DNA from: Pseudomonadota bacterium
GTDB lineage: Bacteria; Pseudomonadota; Alphaproteobacteria; Rhizobiales; Beijerinckiaceae
NCBI GenBank assembly: GCA_023426505.1
Contig: JAFAAP010000230.1
Span: 1-14,739 of the forward strand
Direction of reading: 5' to 3'
DNA: 14,739 nt
Under the pieces are notes generated by a model that worked only from the letters and a program-made list of their open reading frames with translations, was not told where the DNA came from and did no database searches. A program made the translations under genes and the position numbers. Of the stretch, positions 1-5,305 are shown one piece after another; positions within the stretch are counted from its first letter, which is position 1; every line of letters begins with the position of its first letter.

Positions 1-87
1 TCTCGAAGAGGTTCTGGCAGGCTCGACACCCGCCTCGATACGTCGCCTCTCTCACACCGTCATCACCCACATTCCGCCATAGCTCCA

Positions 88-291
88 ATGCTCCCGACCA
101 GAGCCTCAAATGAAGTTGAAGTCTCTGCCCCTTTGGCAGCTCATCACCACATTGAGCTAGGGGATATTTGTGAGGGTTCTTCCTTGAAGGACGACCACCT
201 CAAGTCCGTCGTGGTTCCCTTGGAGGCAGCCGCTGGATTGGGTGTCATCGGCATACTGATCGCCATCTTGATTGGGCTCGCTTTGAGCTAG
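88..291 (+). CDS. Possible small single-helix membrane protein, unknown function
   Basis: Open frame of 67 codons from ATG. I do not recognise the family. The C-terminal third is one clear hydrophobic helix, rich in Gly, Ile, Leu and Ala, which ends the protein (last residues IGLALS). The first 32 residues are polar, His-rich and look non-conserved. No Shine-Dalgarno precedes the ATG at 88, whereas GAGGG at 172-176 sits 7 nt before an in-frame TTG at 184. The real product may therefore be a 35-residue peptide (start residues KDDHLKSVV after the initiator) consisting of a short charged head and one membrane helix. The frame is also open back to the window edge. It lies 118 bp upstream of another mini membrane protein on the same strand, so the two could be co-transcribed. 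Short length keeps confidence low. Confidence 0.3.
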   Translation: MLPTRASNEVEVSAPLAAHHHIELGDICEGSSLKDDHLKSVVVPLEAAAGLGVIGILIAILIGLALS

Positions 292-409
292 GCCATAGAC
301 CCGAACGACGCGATAGGTAATTGCCTGACCAGACGACACATTTTCAACAAGTTCAAAGATGATCGTCAGTTCAACTAACATATAAGTCCAGCACAAGGGG
401 AATTTGTTC

Positions 410-565
410 ATGCTAGGTGCATTGCTTCTCGGCATTCCGGGAGGTTTACTTTCGGCTACGCTTGCTTATCCCTATGGGTTATCAGCCATAGTCCTTGCTT
501 ACATGTGTGGCGGAGCTTTAGCTGTCCTTCTTCCGGGCTTGTTGAGGCCACGTTTAAAATATTGA
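410..565 (+). CDS. 51-residue two-helix membrane protein, unknown function
   Basis: ATG at 410 is preceded by AAGGGG (395-400) at 9-nt spacing. The 51-residue product is almost wholly hydrophobic. A first helix (about residues 2-19, starting LGALLLGIPGG) and a second (about 24-45) are separated by a short Tyr/Pro/Gly turn (AYPYGLS), and a basic tail (RPRLKY) should stay in the cytoplasm. Gly-rich helix faces (GIPGG, CGGAL) suggest packing against another membrane helix or oligomerisation. I recall similar mini-proteins of about 50 residues in other alphaproteobacteria, but no function is known to me. No partner gene follows: the next 300 bp hold no gene on this strand. The SD, the two-helix pattern and the charged tail make it more credible than a chance frame. 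Confidence 0.6.
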   Translation: MLGALLLGIPGGLLSATLAYPYGLSAIVLAYMCGGALAVLLPGLLRPRLKY

Positions 566-677
566 GGTTAGGGTAAGGCCGCAGGGCTGTTCTGCTACTT
601 GCTGAGAGGAAGAGACAGAAGGTTCGGGCTACCTCATCAAGCTACAGAACCGGAGACACTGACTAGGCGTTTCTTTC

Positions 678-771
678 ATGTCCACCGATTGAACCCGTCA
701 GTCCCCTGAATGGTGGACGTCTAGAATGGTAAAGCGAGAGCCTCAGGTCCAACTCCTGGGGCTCTTTTCTT
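678..771 (+). ncRNA. Candidate small structured RNA ending in a terminator
   Basis: A 9-bp stem (678-686 with 712-720, core GTCCACC/GGTGGAC, one G-U pair, 25-nt loop) is followed by the terminator hairpin at 737-765 and a U-rich tail. Two successive hairpins with no gene between them, in an intergenic gap, could be a small RNA or the 3' end of a longer transcript. The sequence GGTCCAACTCC in the terminator loop region resembles a tRNA T-arm, but no acceptor or anticodon arm can be folded, so it is not an intact tRNA. No convincing promoter was found, so this is only a candidate. Confidence 0.25.
737..771 (+). terminator. Intrinsic terminator, plus strand
   Basis: An 11-bp stem (AGAGCCTCAGG with CCTGGGGCTCT, one G-U pair) with a 7-nt loop is followed by TTTTCTT. 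It would end transcription from the small membrane-protein genes at 88-565 or from the candidate RNA at 678. Confidence 0.62.
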
Positions 772-866
772 GCTCCTCGGTGGCGAGTGAGGATCCTCTC
801 CTGAACGGCGCTTAGGGTTACTGTGTTGCCCTGCGCCCAAACCTCTGAACATAGATGTTGCGGACC

Positions 867-1121
867 TCACGCAGCCCAGGGGCTCAGAACCCGTTCCCGA
901 TCGGGAGATGGCACTTCAGCGGGTGCCACACTAACGAGTTCTGCTCTGATCACCTGGGCCATCTCAGGTCCGATGCCTGAGTACATCCGCTCCTCCCGCT
1001 CAAGCACTGCCCTGAGCTGGTCCATAGTCGTGATGTTCTCCTGCCGCAGGATCTCCCACACCGATGCGGGGAGGCGGATTCCCTCGATGGGGCCAACGCG
1101 GCTTTCATTATCGCAGGACAT
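867..1121 (-). CDS. Free-standing RNA polymerase alpha-CTD-like (helix-hairpin-helix) protein
   Basis: 84 residues. ATG has GAGG 5 nt upstream, which fixes the start. Residues about 12-66 read like the C-terminal domain of RNA polymerase alpha: LPASVWEILRQENITTMDQL (first helices), a middle helix, then a helix-hairpin-helix element GIGPEMAQVIRAEL. The amino-terminal assembly domain of alpha is absent, so this is not RpoA. Single-domain alpha-CTD-like proteins are frequent in Methylobacteriaceae and relatives. Aligned by eye to E. coli alpha, the residues that contact UP-element DNA (R265, N268, K298, S299) fall on Ser, Glu, Glu and Met, so DNA binding of the classical kind is doubtful; a protein-protein role is possible. 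It stands alone on its strand. A GGGTC...GACCC inverted repeat at 1200-1215 upstream could be an operator. The fold is confident; the function is unknown. Confidence 0.72.
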   Translation of the reverse strand: MSCDNESRVGPIEGIRLPASVWEILRQENITTMDQLRAVLEREERMYSGIGPEMAQVIRAELVSVAPAEVPSPDRERVLSPWAA

Positions 1122-1470
1122 CGCTGCCTCATGCGGAAGTGACCAGAGGCCCTTCCCCAGGGGAGGTTCTGAGGAGGGCGTCCGGTCGGAAGTAGGTGCG
1201 GGTCAATATCGACCCATCCTCTTGCTACACGCTTCGGGGACCGGGGGCCTTCATCTGGGTTAAACGGGGCTGCAGATTTCCGGCACAATCGCTGCTCCGA
1301 GGGGCAAAAGTTAACCTGCTTGAAAGCGAGCGCTGCCGAACGGGCGCAAACAGATGGGGCTGCTTCGGCTTGCCGTAAGGCCCATCGAGCGTGGCTCCGA
1401 TCAGCCCTTCCGACTTGCTAAAGAACAGCTCGCGCCTTTGCCTCAAGAAACTGAAAAAGTCTGATCCTGC
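1122..1470. other. Intergenic stretch between divergent small genes
   Basis: No credible coding frame: the open frames here on both strands lack Shine-Dalgarno sequences and have no recognisable protein features. It should contain the promoters of the minus-strand gene at 867-1121 and the plus-strand gene at 1471, but I found no clear -35/-10 pair. Visible structure is limited to GGGTC/GACCC around AATATC (1200-1215) and a 6-bp inverted repeat, GATGGG at 1353 with CCCATC at 1381. Confidence 0.4.
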
Positions 1471-1689
1471 ATGGAGGGTGCCATTCCGCGCTATTTCTTT
1501 CACCATCGCGTTGGCGACCACATGATGTGGGACGGGGTCGGGCTCGACCTGCCGGATCTCGGGCTCGCACCTGCCTCGGACGAAGCCACGGCGCGGTGGA
1601 CGGAGGCTCTTACCGCACGATCCCAGCCGGACCGCATCCTGATCATCACCAACGACATCGGCCAAGTGCTGTTTGTTAGCGCCCGGTGA
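1471..1689 (+). CDS. DUF6894 family small protein
   Basis: 72 residues from ATG. The start IPRYFFHHRVGDHMMWDGVG, the central acidic LPDL stretch, an Ala-rich helix and the terminal beta-strand pair ILIITNDIGQVLFV match the DUF6894 pattern (PRYFFH...D..G.D.P), common and multi-copy in Rhizobiales; its function is unknown. The start is odd. Family members normally begin MPRYFFH, but here the codon in the Met place is ATT (1483-1485), and a strong GGAGGG (1473-1478) sits just upstream of that ATT, inside the frame opened by the ATG at 1471, which itself lacks an SD. Either ATT is used as a rare start or an ATG-to-ATT change forced a new start. The helical middle is a little shorter than I expect. 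The gene at 1723 follows 33 bp later and may be co-transcribed. Confidence 0.7.
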   Translation: MEGAIPRYFFHHRVGDHMMWDGVGLDLPDLGLAPASDEATARWTEALTARSQPDRILIITNDIGQVLFVSAR

Positions 1690-1722
1690 TCGTCTTTCCT
1701 CATTTCCGACAGGAGAACCACA

Positions 1723-1878
1723 ATGCTGAGAGTACCGATCTACGGGTTTGCCCGGCGCGTTGACGACACGGTTGCGCGAGCCATGGCTATTCTAAACATC
1801 CGGGAGGACCATACGGCCAGATCACAGGTGGTTCGTGTTCCGGCCCCGGCTCCGAAGCCGAGAGGTACCAATCACTGA
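1723..1878 (+). CDS. 51-residue protein of unknown function
   Basis: ATG with AGGAG at 1711-1715, a 7-nt spacing that is among the best ribosome sites in the left third of the window. The product is soluble and basic: a short N-terminal stretch (MLRVPIYGFARR), a probable helix (DDTVARAMAILNI), and a Pro/Ala-rich tail (RVPAPAPKPRGTNH). I do not recognise it. It lies 33 bp downstream of the DUF6894 gene on the same strand and probably shares its transcript. The start site and codon quality support a real gene; a fragment of a larger ancestral protein is the main alternative. Confidence 0.5.
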   Translation: MLRVPIYGFARRVDDTVARAMAILNIREDHTARSQVVRVPAPAPKPRGTNH

Positions 1879-1964
1879 AATGGGGTGTGACAGAACCAAT
1901 AGGCGGAGCGCCTTCTAAGGGGCCGCGGCTCCCACAAATCGCCGCTGATCAGACCTACGAAAGT

Positions 1965-2006
1965 GGGCCGCGCCGGAACTCTGAATCTGGTTCACGGTCG
2001 CGGCCC
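1965..2006. repeat. Long imperfect hairpin, 15 paired bases
   Basis: The left arm is GGGCCGCG + CCG + GAAC; the right arm is GTTC + A + CGG + T + CGCGGCCC. All 15 bases pair perfectly apart from two single-base bulges (A, T) on the right arm, with a 10-nt loop. No T-tract follows on either strand, so it is not a simple terminator. It could be a REP-like element, a protein-binding palindrome or part of a structured transcript. Confidence 0.6.
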
Positions 2007-2189
2007 TTGGCCCGTTTCTGCCCCACGGGAGCCTTAGCGGTATCTGATTTGACCGTCTGGCAGCAATGCAGCCAGATATAGCCATAACGGCGTAACTCCA
2101 AAGGAGATCCAATAAGGGGTTGAGTTCTGCTTTAACATATCGTTATCTGTTCAGACCGGCTCATTCTTTGCCCCACGGGTCGGACCTTC

Positions 2190-2216
2190 AGCGCCTCGTT
2201 CAGAGGCGTTTCTTTT
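2190..2216 (+). terminator. Intrinsic terminator, plus strand
   Basis: An 8-bp stem (AGCGCCTC with GAGGCGTT, one G-U pair) with a 5-nt loop is followed by TTCTTTT. No gene ends immediately upstream; the nearest plus-strand gene ends at 1878. It may close a longer 3' untranslated region or a small transcript containing the 1965-2006 hairpin. Confidence 0.58.
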
Positions 2217-2350
2217 GACTGGCTTAAGCCGTGTGGCTAACGATTTGGGTAGCGTCGGTCTCAGCCCCTCTGAGGCTAACCATCATTCAGTCTTCTTGGT
2301 CCGAGAAGAAACGGGCTGACCGGGCCGGCTCTGCAGACACAACCAGACAT

Positions 2351-2386
2351 AAAGAAGCCCCATCTGGATTGTGCACCTGATGGGGC
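2351..2386 (-). terminator. Intrinsic terminator of the integrase gene
   Basis: Read on the minus strand, GCCCCATC pairs with GATGGGGC (8 bp). A further GG/CC pair follows after an A-A mismatch, closing an 8-nt loop, and TTCTTTA comes after the stem. It lies about 70 bp past the integrase stop codon in the right orientation. Confidence 0.6.
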
Positions 2387-2458
2387 CAGTGAGAGTTTAG
2401 GGAGGGGAATGCCTTTAGCTAAACATCCTGGTGCATGGACGCTGTGCGGCGGCGCACT

Positions 2459-3451
2459 TCAGGTAATTGCCTTGGCCAGCTTCTCAGCGACCTTTTCTGG
2501 CCGCAGGTGAGTGTATCGGCTCAACATTCTCGGATCTCGGTGGCCGCTGATTAGGGCCACCTCAGGAACGGTGAGGCCATACTCGAAAAAGCGAGACACA
2601 GCCTCGTGCCGCAGATCGTGGAGACGTAAGTCTTCCAGACCAGCACGCTTCCTCAGTCTCCCCCACGCCAGCCTCACCGCATTTGGCGTTACCGGAAACA
2701 CCCTCTCGTCTGTCCTTTCCAAGGATGCCAAAACTTCAATTGCTTTCGGTGTGAGCGGGATGGTCCGAGGGTGTCCGTTCTTGGTCTTCAGGATGCGGAT
2801 CGTCGGGCCGCTGAGATCAACGTCTTTCCACTGGATCGACAGGAGTTCACCTCGACGCATCCCAGTCTCAATGGCGAGAGTGATTAGTGGGCGAAGGTAA
2901 CGAGCGGAAGGTGTCGTCATAGCTTTCAGCAGATCGTCACCGTCGTCCTCCTGTAAACGACGGTCCCGCGCCTTTGAGTCAGCAGGAAGCTTAATGCTCC
3001 TTATAGGATTGGCTCTGAGCGGGATGCTCCATTCGCTCTTAGCTACCTCGAAGCAATGCCGCAGGACCACAAACTCTCGCCTGACTGTCGCTCCCTTCAC
3101 CATCGTCAGCCGCTCGTCGCGGTACGTTGCGAATTGATCCGACGTGACTTTGGACAAGGCTGCGTTGGCGAGGTTGTGACGGAGAAAAGCCTTGAGGACA
3201 GCCGCCTCGTTCTTTGCGCTTCGTTTGCGCGGCACGACATCGTTGAGATAGCGGCGGATCAGATCTCCGACCGTAAGCTGGTCCAGCATGACCGCTCTGG
3301 GCGTAACGTCGCCACTGTCAGCCTCTAGCTCGACCTGACGCGCCCAGACTTGTGCATCTGCTTTGCGTAAGAAGGAGCGGCTTAGGGGAGGGGAGCCTTT
3401 GCGCCTGACCTGAACCTGCCATTTGGCGCCGCGTTTGCGGATCGTTGCCAT
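2459..3451 (-). CDS. Tyrosine site-specific recombinase (phage/island integrase)
   Basis: 330 residues from ATG. It catalyses integration and excision of the element at the tRNA-Thr gene. An N-terminal arm-binding stretch (about 1-45, MATIRKRGAKWQVQV) is followed by a SAM-like core-binding domain (about 57-145) and a C-terminal catalytic domain (about 165-330). All catalytic residues are present: Arg199 (TGMRRGEL), Lys224 (TKNGHPRT), His278 and Arg281 (LHDLRH), His304 (ISGHR) and nucleophile Tyr313 (SRYTHL). It therefore looks functional. A GTG one codon upstream (3454) has better spacing from GAGG (6 nt against 9) and could be the true start. The gene begins about 105 bp from the tRNA 3' end and reads away from it, the classic arrangement for tRNA-targeted islands. 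A terminator follows at 2351-2386. I see no excisionase gene nearby. Confidence 0.93.
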   Translation of the reverse strand: MATIRKRGAKWQVQVRRKGSPPLSRSFLRKADAQVWARQVELEADSGDVTPRAVMLDQLTVGDLIRRYLNDVVPRKRSAKNEAAVLKAFLRHNLANAALSKVTSDQFATYRDERLTMVKGATVRREFVVLRHCFEVAKSEWSIPLRANPIRSIKLPADSKARDRRLQEDDGDDLLKAMTTPSARYLRPLITLAIETGMRRGELLSIQWKDVDLSGPTIRILKTKNGHPRTIPLTPKAIEVLASLERTDERVFPVTPNAVRLAWGRLRKRAGLEDLRLHDLRHEAVSRFFEYGLTVPEVALISGHRDPRMLSRYTHLRPEKVAEKLAKAIT

Positions 3452-3467
3452 CACTCATGACCTCAGC

Positions 3468-3485
3468 TGTGACAAGGGTGTGACA
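3468..3485. repeat. Tandem TGTGACA sites upstream of the integrase
   Basis: TGTGACA occurs at 3468-3474 and again at 3479-3485, 11 bp apart, which is one helical turn and puts both on the same DNA face. A longer form, GGGTGTGACAG, is at 3476-3486 and recurs at 1883-1893. Position between integrase start and tRNA fits arm-type integrase or excisionase/repressor binding sites, but this is inferred. Confidence 0.4.
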
Positions 3486-3522
3486 GCGGTGGTTTGAGGA
3501 GGTTTTCTGGTGGTCCGGCGCG

Positions 3523-3550
3523 TCAGCTAAGACATTGAGTCTAAAGCTGA
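3523..3550. repeat. Inverted repeat just past the tRNA 3' end
   Basis: TCAGCT (3523-3528) plus AGAC (3530-3533) pair with GTCT (3539-3542) plus AGCTGA (3545-3550): 10 bp with a small asymmetric bulge and a 5-nt loop. It lies 5 bp beyond the tRNA CCA end, with no T-tract. It could help tRNA 3' end formation or be part of the recombination site. Confidence 0.45.
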
Positions 3551-3555
3551 TTGGC

Positions 3556-3600
3556 TGGTGCTGCCAGAGAGGATCGAACTCTCGACCTCTCCCTTACCAA
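3556..3600. other. Probable attachment site in the 3' part of tRNA-Thr
   Basis: The element lies left of the tRNA and its integrase is the next gene, so the crossover site should be in the 3' half of the tRNA gene, which the element restores on insertion. The exact core cannot be fixed because the matching direct repeat at the other end of the element is not in the window. Confidence 0.5.
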
Positions 3601-3630
3601 GGGAGTGCGCTACCACTGAGCTACGGCAGC
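3556..3630 (-). tRNA. tRNA-Thr, anticodon GGU
   Basis: Read on the minus strand, the acceptor GCTGCCG pairs with TGGCAGC (one G-U), the D-arm is TAGCTCAGTGGTAGCGCA, the anticodon stem CTCCC/GGGAG encloses loop TTGGTAA with anticodon GGT, and the T-arm is GAGAGTTCGATCCTCTC. The discriminator is A (3559) and CCA is encoded (3556-3558). It decodes ACC and ACU. The gene is intact despite serving as the insertion target. Confidence 0.97.
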
Positions 3631-3650
3631 GCGCCAACGAGGAGGGCCGC

Positions 3651-3679
3651 TTACTGCCACAGCCCGGCCTCATGTGCAA
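3651..3679 (-). promoter_or_regulatory. Probable promoter of tRNA-Thr
   Basis: On the minus strand, TTGCAC (3674-3679) and CAGTAA (3651-3656) are 17 nt apart and end 20 bp before the mature tRNA 5' end. The -35 is good and the -10 weak, a common pattern in alphaproteobacteria. Confidence 0.42.
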
Positions 3680-3704
3680 GCATCCAGAGCGATCTTTCTT
3701 CGCT

Positions 3705-4931
3705 TTATTCGGCCGCCTGCGCTTTTGGCTGGAGAGGCAGCTTGAGGGCGGTCCAGACTTCGACCAGGGCTGCCGCAAGCGCGTCGATATGGGCGTCGGT
3801 GTGGAGCGGTCCCGGCGTGATGCGCAGGCGCTCCGTGCCGCGCGGCACGGTCGGGTAGTTGATCGGCTGGATGTAGATGCCGTGCTTCTCCAGGAGGCGG
3901 TCCGAGGCGGCCTTGCAGGCTTCCGCGTTGCCGACCATCACGGGCACGATATGGGTGACCGTATCCATGACGGGGATCCCGACGCCGGCCAGCACGGACT
4001 TGGTGCGGGCCACCTGGCGCTGATGCTTCTGGCGCTCGGCGCCGGAAGCCTTCAGGTGGCGGATCGAGGCCGTCGCGGCGGCGGCGACCGCCGGGGGGAG
4101 GGCGGTGGTGAAGATGAAGCCCGGCGCGAAGCTGCGAATCGCGTCCATCACGGCCTTGGTGCCGGTGAGATACCCGCCCATGACCCCGAAGGCCTTGCCG
4201 AGCGTGCCCTCGATCACGTCGACCCGGTGCATGGCGCCGTCGCGCTCGGCGATGCCGCCGCCGCGGGGCCCGTACATGCCGACCGCATGGACCTCGTCGA
4301 GATAGGTCATGGCGTTGTAGCGCGCTGCCAGGTCGCAGATCGCGTGGATGGGAGAGGTATCGCCATCCATGGAATAGACGCTCTCGAACACGATCAGCTT
4401 GGGCCGGTCGCCGGCCGCCAGGAGCAGTTCCTCCAGGTGTTCGAGGTCGTTGGGGCGGTAGATCGCCTTGTCGCAGCCGGACTGGCGCACGCCCTCGATC
4501 ATGGAGTTATGGTTGAGCGCATCGGACAGGATCAGACAGTTCGGGATCAGCTTGGCCAGGGTCGAGATGCCGGTCTGGTTCGACACGTAGCCCGAGGTGA
4601 AGACGAGGCCCGCCTCCTTGCCGTGCAGATCCGCCAGCTCGGCCTCCAGCTCGACGATGGGATGGCTGTTGCCCGAGATGTTGCGGGTGCCGCCGGCGCC
4701 GGTGCCGAGGCGCCAGGCCGTCTCGACCATGGCGCGGGTCACGTCGCGGCTCTGGCCCATGCCGAGATAGTCGTTCGAGCACCAGACGGTGATCTTGCGC
4801 GTGCCTTCCGGGCAGTGCCAGAGCGCGGTCGGGAACTGGCCTGCGATGCGCTCGATATCGGCGAAAACGCGGTAACGGCGCTCCTCCTGAAGACGCTCGA
4901 GGGCTGCCGTAAAGAAGTTCTGGTAATTCAT
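3705..4931 (-). CDS. hemA: 5-aminolevulinate synthase
   Basis: A PLP enzyme condensing glycine with succinyl-CoA to 5-aminolevulinate, the first step of haem synthesis in alphaproteobacteria. 408 residues from the ATG giving MNYQNFF, the usual family start. A further ATG at 4934 or GTG at 4958 is possible, but neither has a good SD and the latter adds a tail the family lacks. Visible landmarks: the substrate-binding N terminus (RRYRVFADIERI), WCSNDYLGMG, the glycine-rich GTGAGGTRNISG (about 77-88), the His/Asn pair ALNHNSM (about 138-144), LDEVHAVGMYG with the PLP Asp (about 211-221), and the Schiff-base lysine in TLGKAFG (Lys246). Length and motifs are complete. The same-strand tRNA-Thr is 74 bp downstream. 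Control by an FNR-type regulator is suggested by the palindrome in its promoter. Confidence 0.96.
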   Translation of the reverse strand: MNYQNFFTAALERLQEERRYRVFADIERIAGQFPTALWHCPEGTRKITVWCSNDYLGMGQSRDVTRAMVETAWRLGTGAGGTRNISGNSHPIVELEAELADLHGKEAGLVFTSGYVSNQTGISTLAKLIPNCLILSDALNHNSMIEGVRQSGCDKAIYRPNDLEHLEELLLAAGDRPKLIVFESVYSMDGDTSPIHAICDLAARYNAMTYLDEVHAVGMYGPRGGGIAERDGAMHRVDVIEGTLGKAFGVMGGYLTGTKAVMDAIRSFAPGFIFTTALPPAVAAAATASIRHLKASGAERQKHQRQVARTKSVLAGVGIPVMDTVTHIVPVMVGNAEACKAASDRLLEKHGIYIQPINYPTVPRGTERLRITPGPLHTDAHIDALAAALVEVWTALKLPLQPKAQAAE

Positions 4932-4966
4932 CATCTCACCGGAGGGGCCATACAACACCCCATCGA

Positions 4967-5006
4967 ATTATGGCTTATTATGCCAGACGGCATTGATCCG
5001 GGTCAA
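4967..5006 (-). promoter_or_regulatory. hemA promoter with FnrL/FixK-type box
   Basis: On the minus strand, TTGACCCGGATCAA (4993-5006) matches the FNR-family consensus TTGAT-N4-ATCAA at 9 of 10 half-site bases. Two copies of CATAAT follow, 10 nt (4977-4982) and 20 nt (4967-4972) after the box. The distal one puts the box centre near -40, as in activator-type (class II) FNR promoters. The box's own TTGACC is also a fair -35 for the proximal CATAAT, at 18-nt spacing. FnrL in Rhodobacter and FixK2 in Bradyrhizobium are known to control hemA under low oxygen. Confidence 0.72.
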
Positions 5007-5029
5007 AACCTGGGGCAGGCATATTCCGG

Positions 5030-5058
5030 TTGAGGGGCGGCTGCGAAGCCTTTATCTC
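5030..5058 (+). promoter_or_regulatory. Possible promoter of the small gene / murA unit
   Basis: TTGAGG (5030-5035) and TATCTC (5053-5058) are 17 nt apart and end 28 bp before the ATG at 5087. Both hexamers are only partial matches. The FNR-type box at 4993-5006 lies just upstream and could affect this promoter too. Confidence 0.35.
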
Positions 5059-5086
5059 GTCATGGCGACGATGGGTCGCGTAAATC

Positions 5087-5251
5087 ATGTCCGATACGAA
5101 GCAAGACAAAGCCGAACGGCTCAAGGCGGCTTTGAAAGAGAACCTGAAACGCCGTAAGGCTCAGGCCCGGGGACGACAGGCGGCAAAGTCGTCTGGAACC
5201 GAAAGCGGGAGCTTGAGCGTTTCCGGCGAGCGCGACAAGGCGTCCGACTAG
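5087..5251 (+). CDS. Small basic conserved protein upstream of murA
   Basis: 54 residues. The first half is a highly charged helix rich in Lys, Arg, Glu and Ala (KAERLKAALKENLKRRKAQA); the second is Ser/Gly-rich and probably disordered. I recall proteins with the LKAALKENLKRRKAQ core encoded directly before murA in many Rhizobiales, unnamed and of unknown function. The helix could bind nucleic acid or a partner protein, but nothing proves either. No strong SD is visible. It lies 54 bp before murA on the same strand and probably shares its transcript. Confidence 0.75.
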   Translation: MSDTKQDKAERLKAALKENLKRRKAQARGRQAAKSSGTESGSLSVSGERDKASD

Positions 5252-5305
5252 TCCGGGCGAGCTGTCCAACGCATAGCTCTACGAACCAACCACAAGGGGA
5301 CCCAC

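Larger units (their letters stand above)
566..866. other. Non-coding stretch with a hairpin pair and a terminator
   Basis: I see no credible gene here on either strand. The left part (566-670) is featureless. The right part holds a long-loop inverted repeat (678-686 with 712-720) followed 16 bp later by an intrinsic terminator, described separately. The last 95 bp are the 3' flank of the minus-strand gene ending at 867, and I find no T-tract hairpin for that gene. Confidence 0.5.
1879..2458. other. Non-coding stretch of the integrated element
   Basis: 580 bp without a gene I can support. It contains a long imperfect hairpin (1965-2006), two copies of TGCCCCACGGG 150 bp apart (2019-2029 and 2169-2179), a plus-strand terminator (2190-2216), a perfect 10-bp palindrome GGCTTAAGCC (2221-2230), and a minus-strand terminator for the integrase (2351-2386). 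AAGGAG at 2100-2105 looks like a ribosome site but no suitable start codon follows it. Confidence 0.45.

Noticed and set aside
1..21. TCTGGCAG near position 13, resembling the tRNA-Thr 3' end, as the second attachment site
   Set aside because: It matches over only 8 bases and in the inverted orientation; integration needs a direct repeat.
2..82. 26-codon frame ending in TAG (starts LEEVLAGSTPAS), possibly the end of a gene entering from the left
   Set aside because: The codons look plausible, but the fragment is too short to distinguish from chance and I recognise no family.
1225..1665. Minus-strand frame of 146 codons across the 1122-1470 gap and the DUF6894 gene
   Set aside because: It is antisense to a recognisable family gene, with no ribosome site and no protein-like features.
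1887..2112. Opposed open frames of about 64 codons on both strands
   Set aside because: Neither has a ribosome site, both span the long hairpin at 1965-2006, and the translations look random.
2100..2217. AAGGAG at 2100 with a following TTG frame of 32 codons (2119-2217)
   Set aside because: The spacing of 13 nt is too long, and the frame runs through the terminator hairpin at 2190-2216.
3558..5033. Plus-strand open frame of about 490 codons
   Set aside because: It runs antisense to hemA and across the tRNA. It arises from high-GC codon bias, shows a His/Asp/Arg/Gly-rich shadow composition and has no ribosome site or domain.
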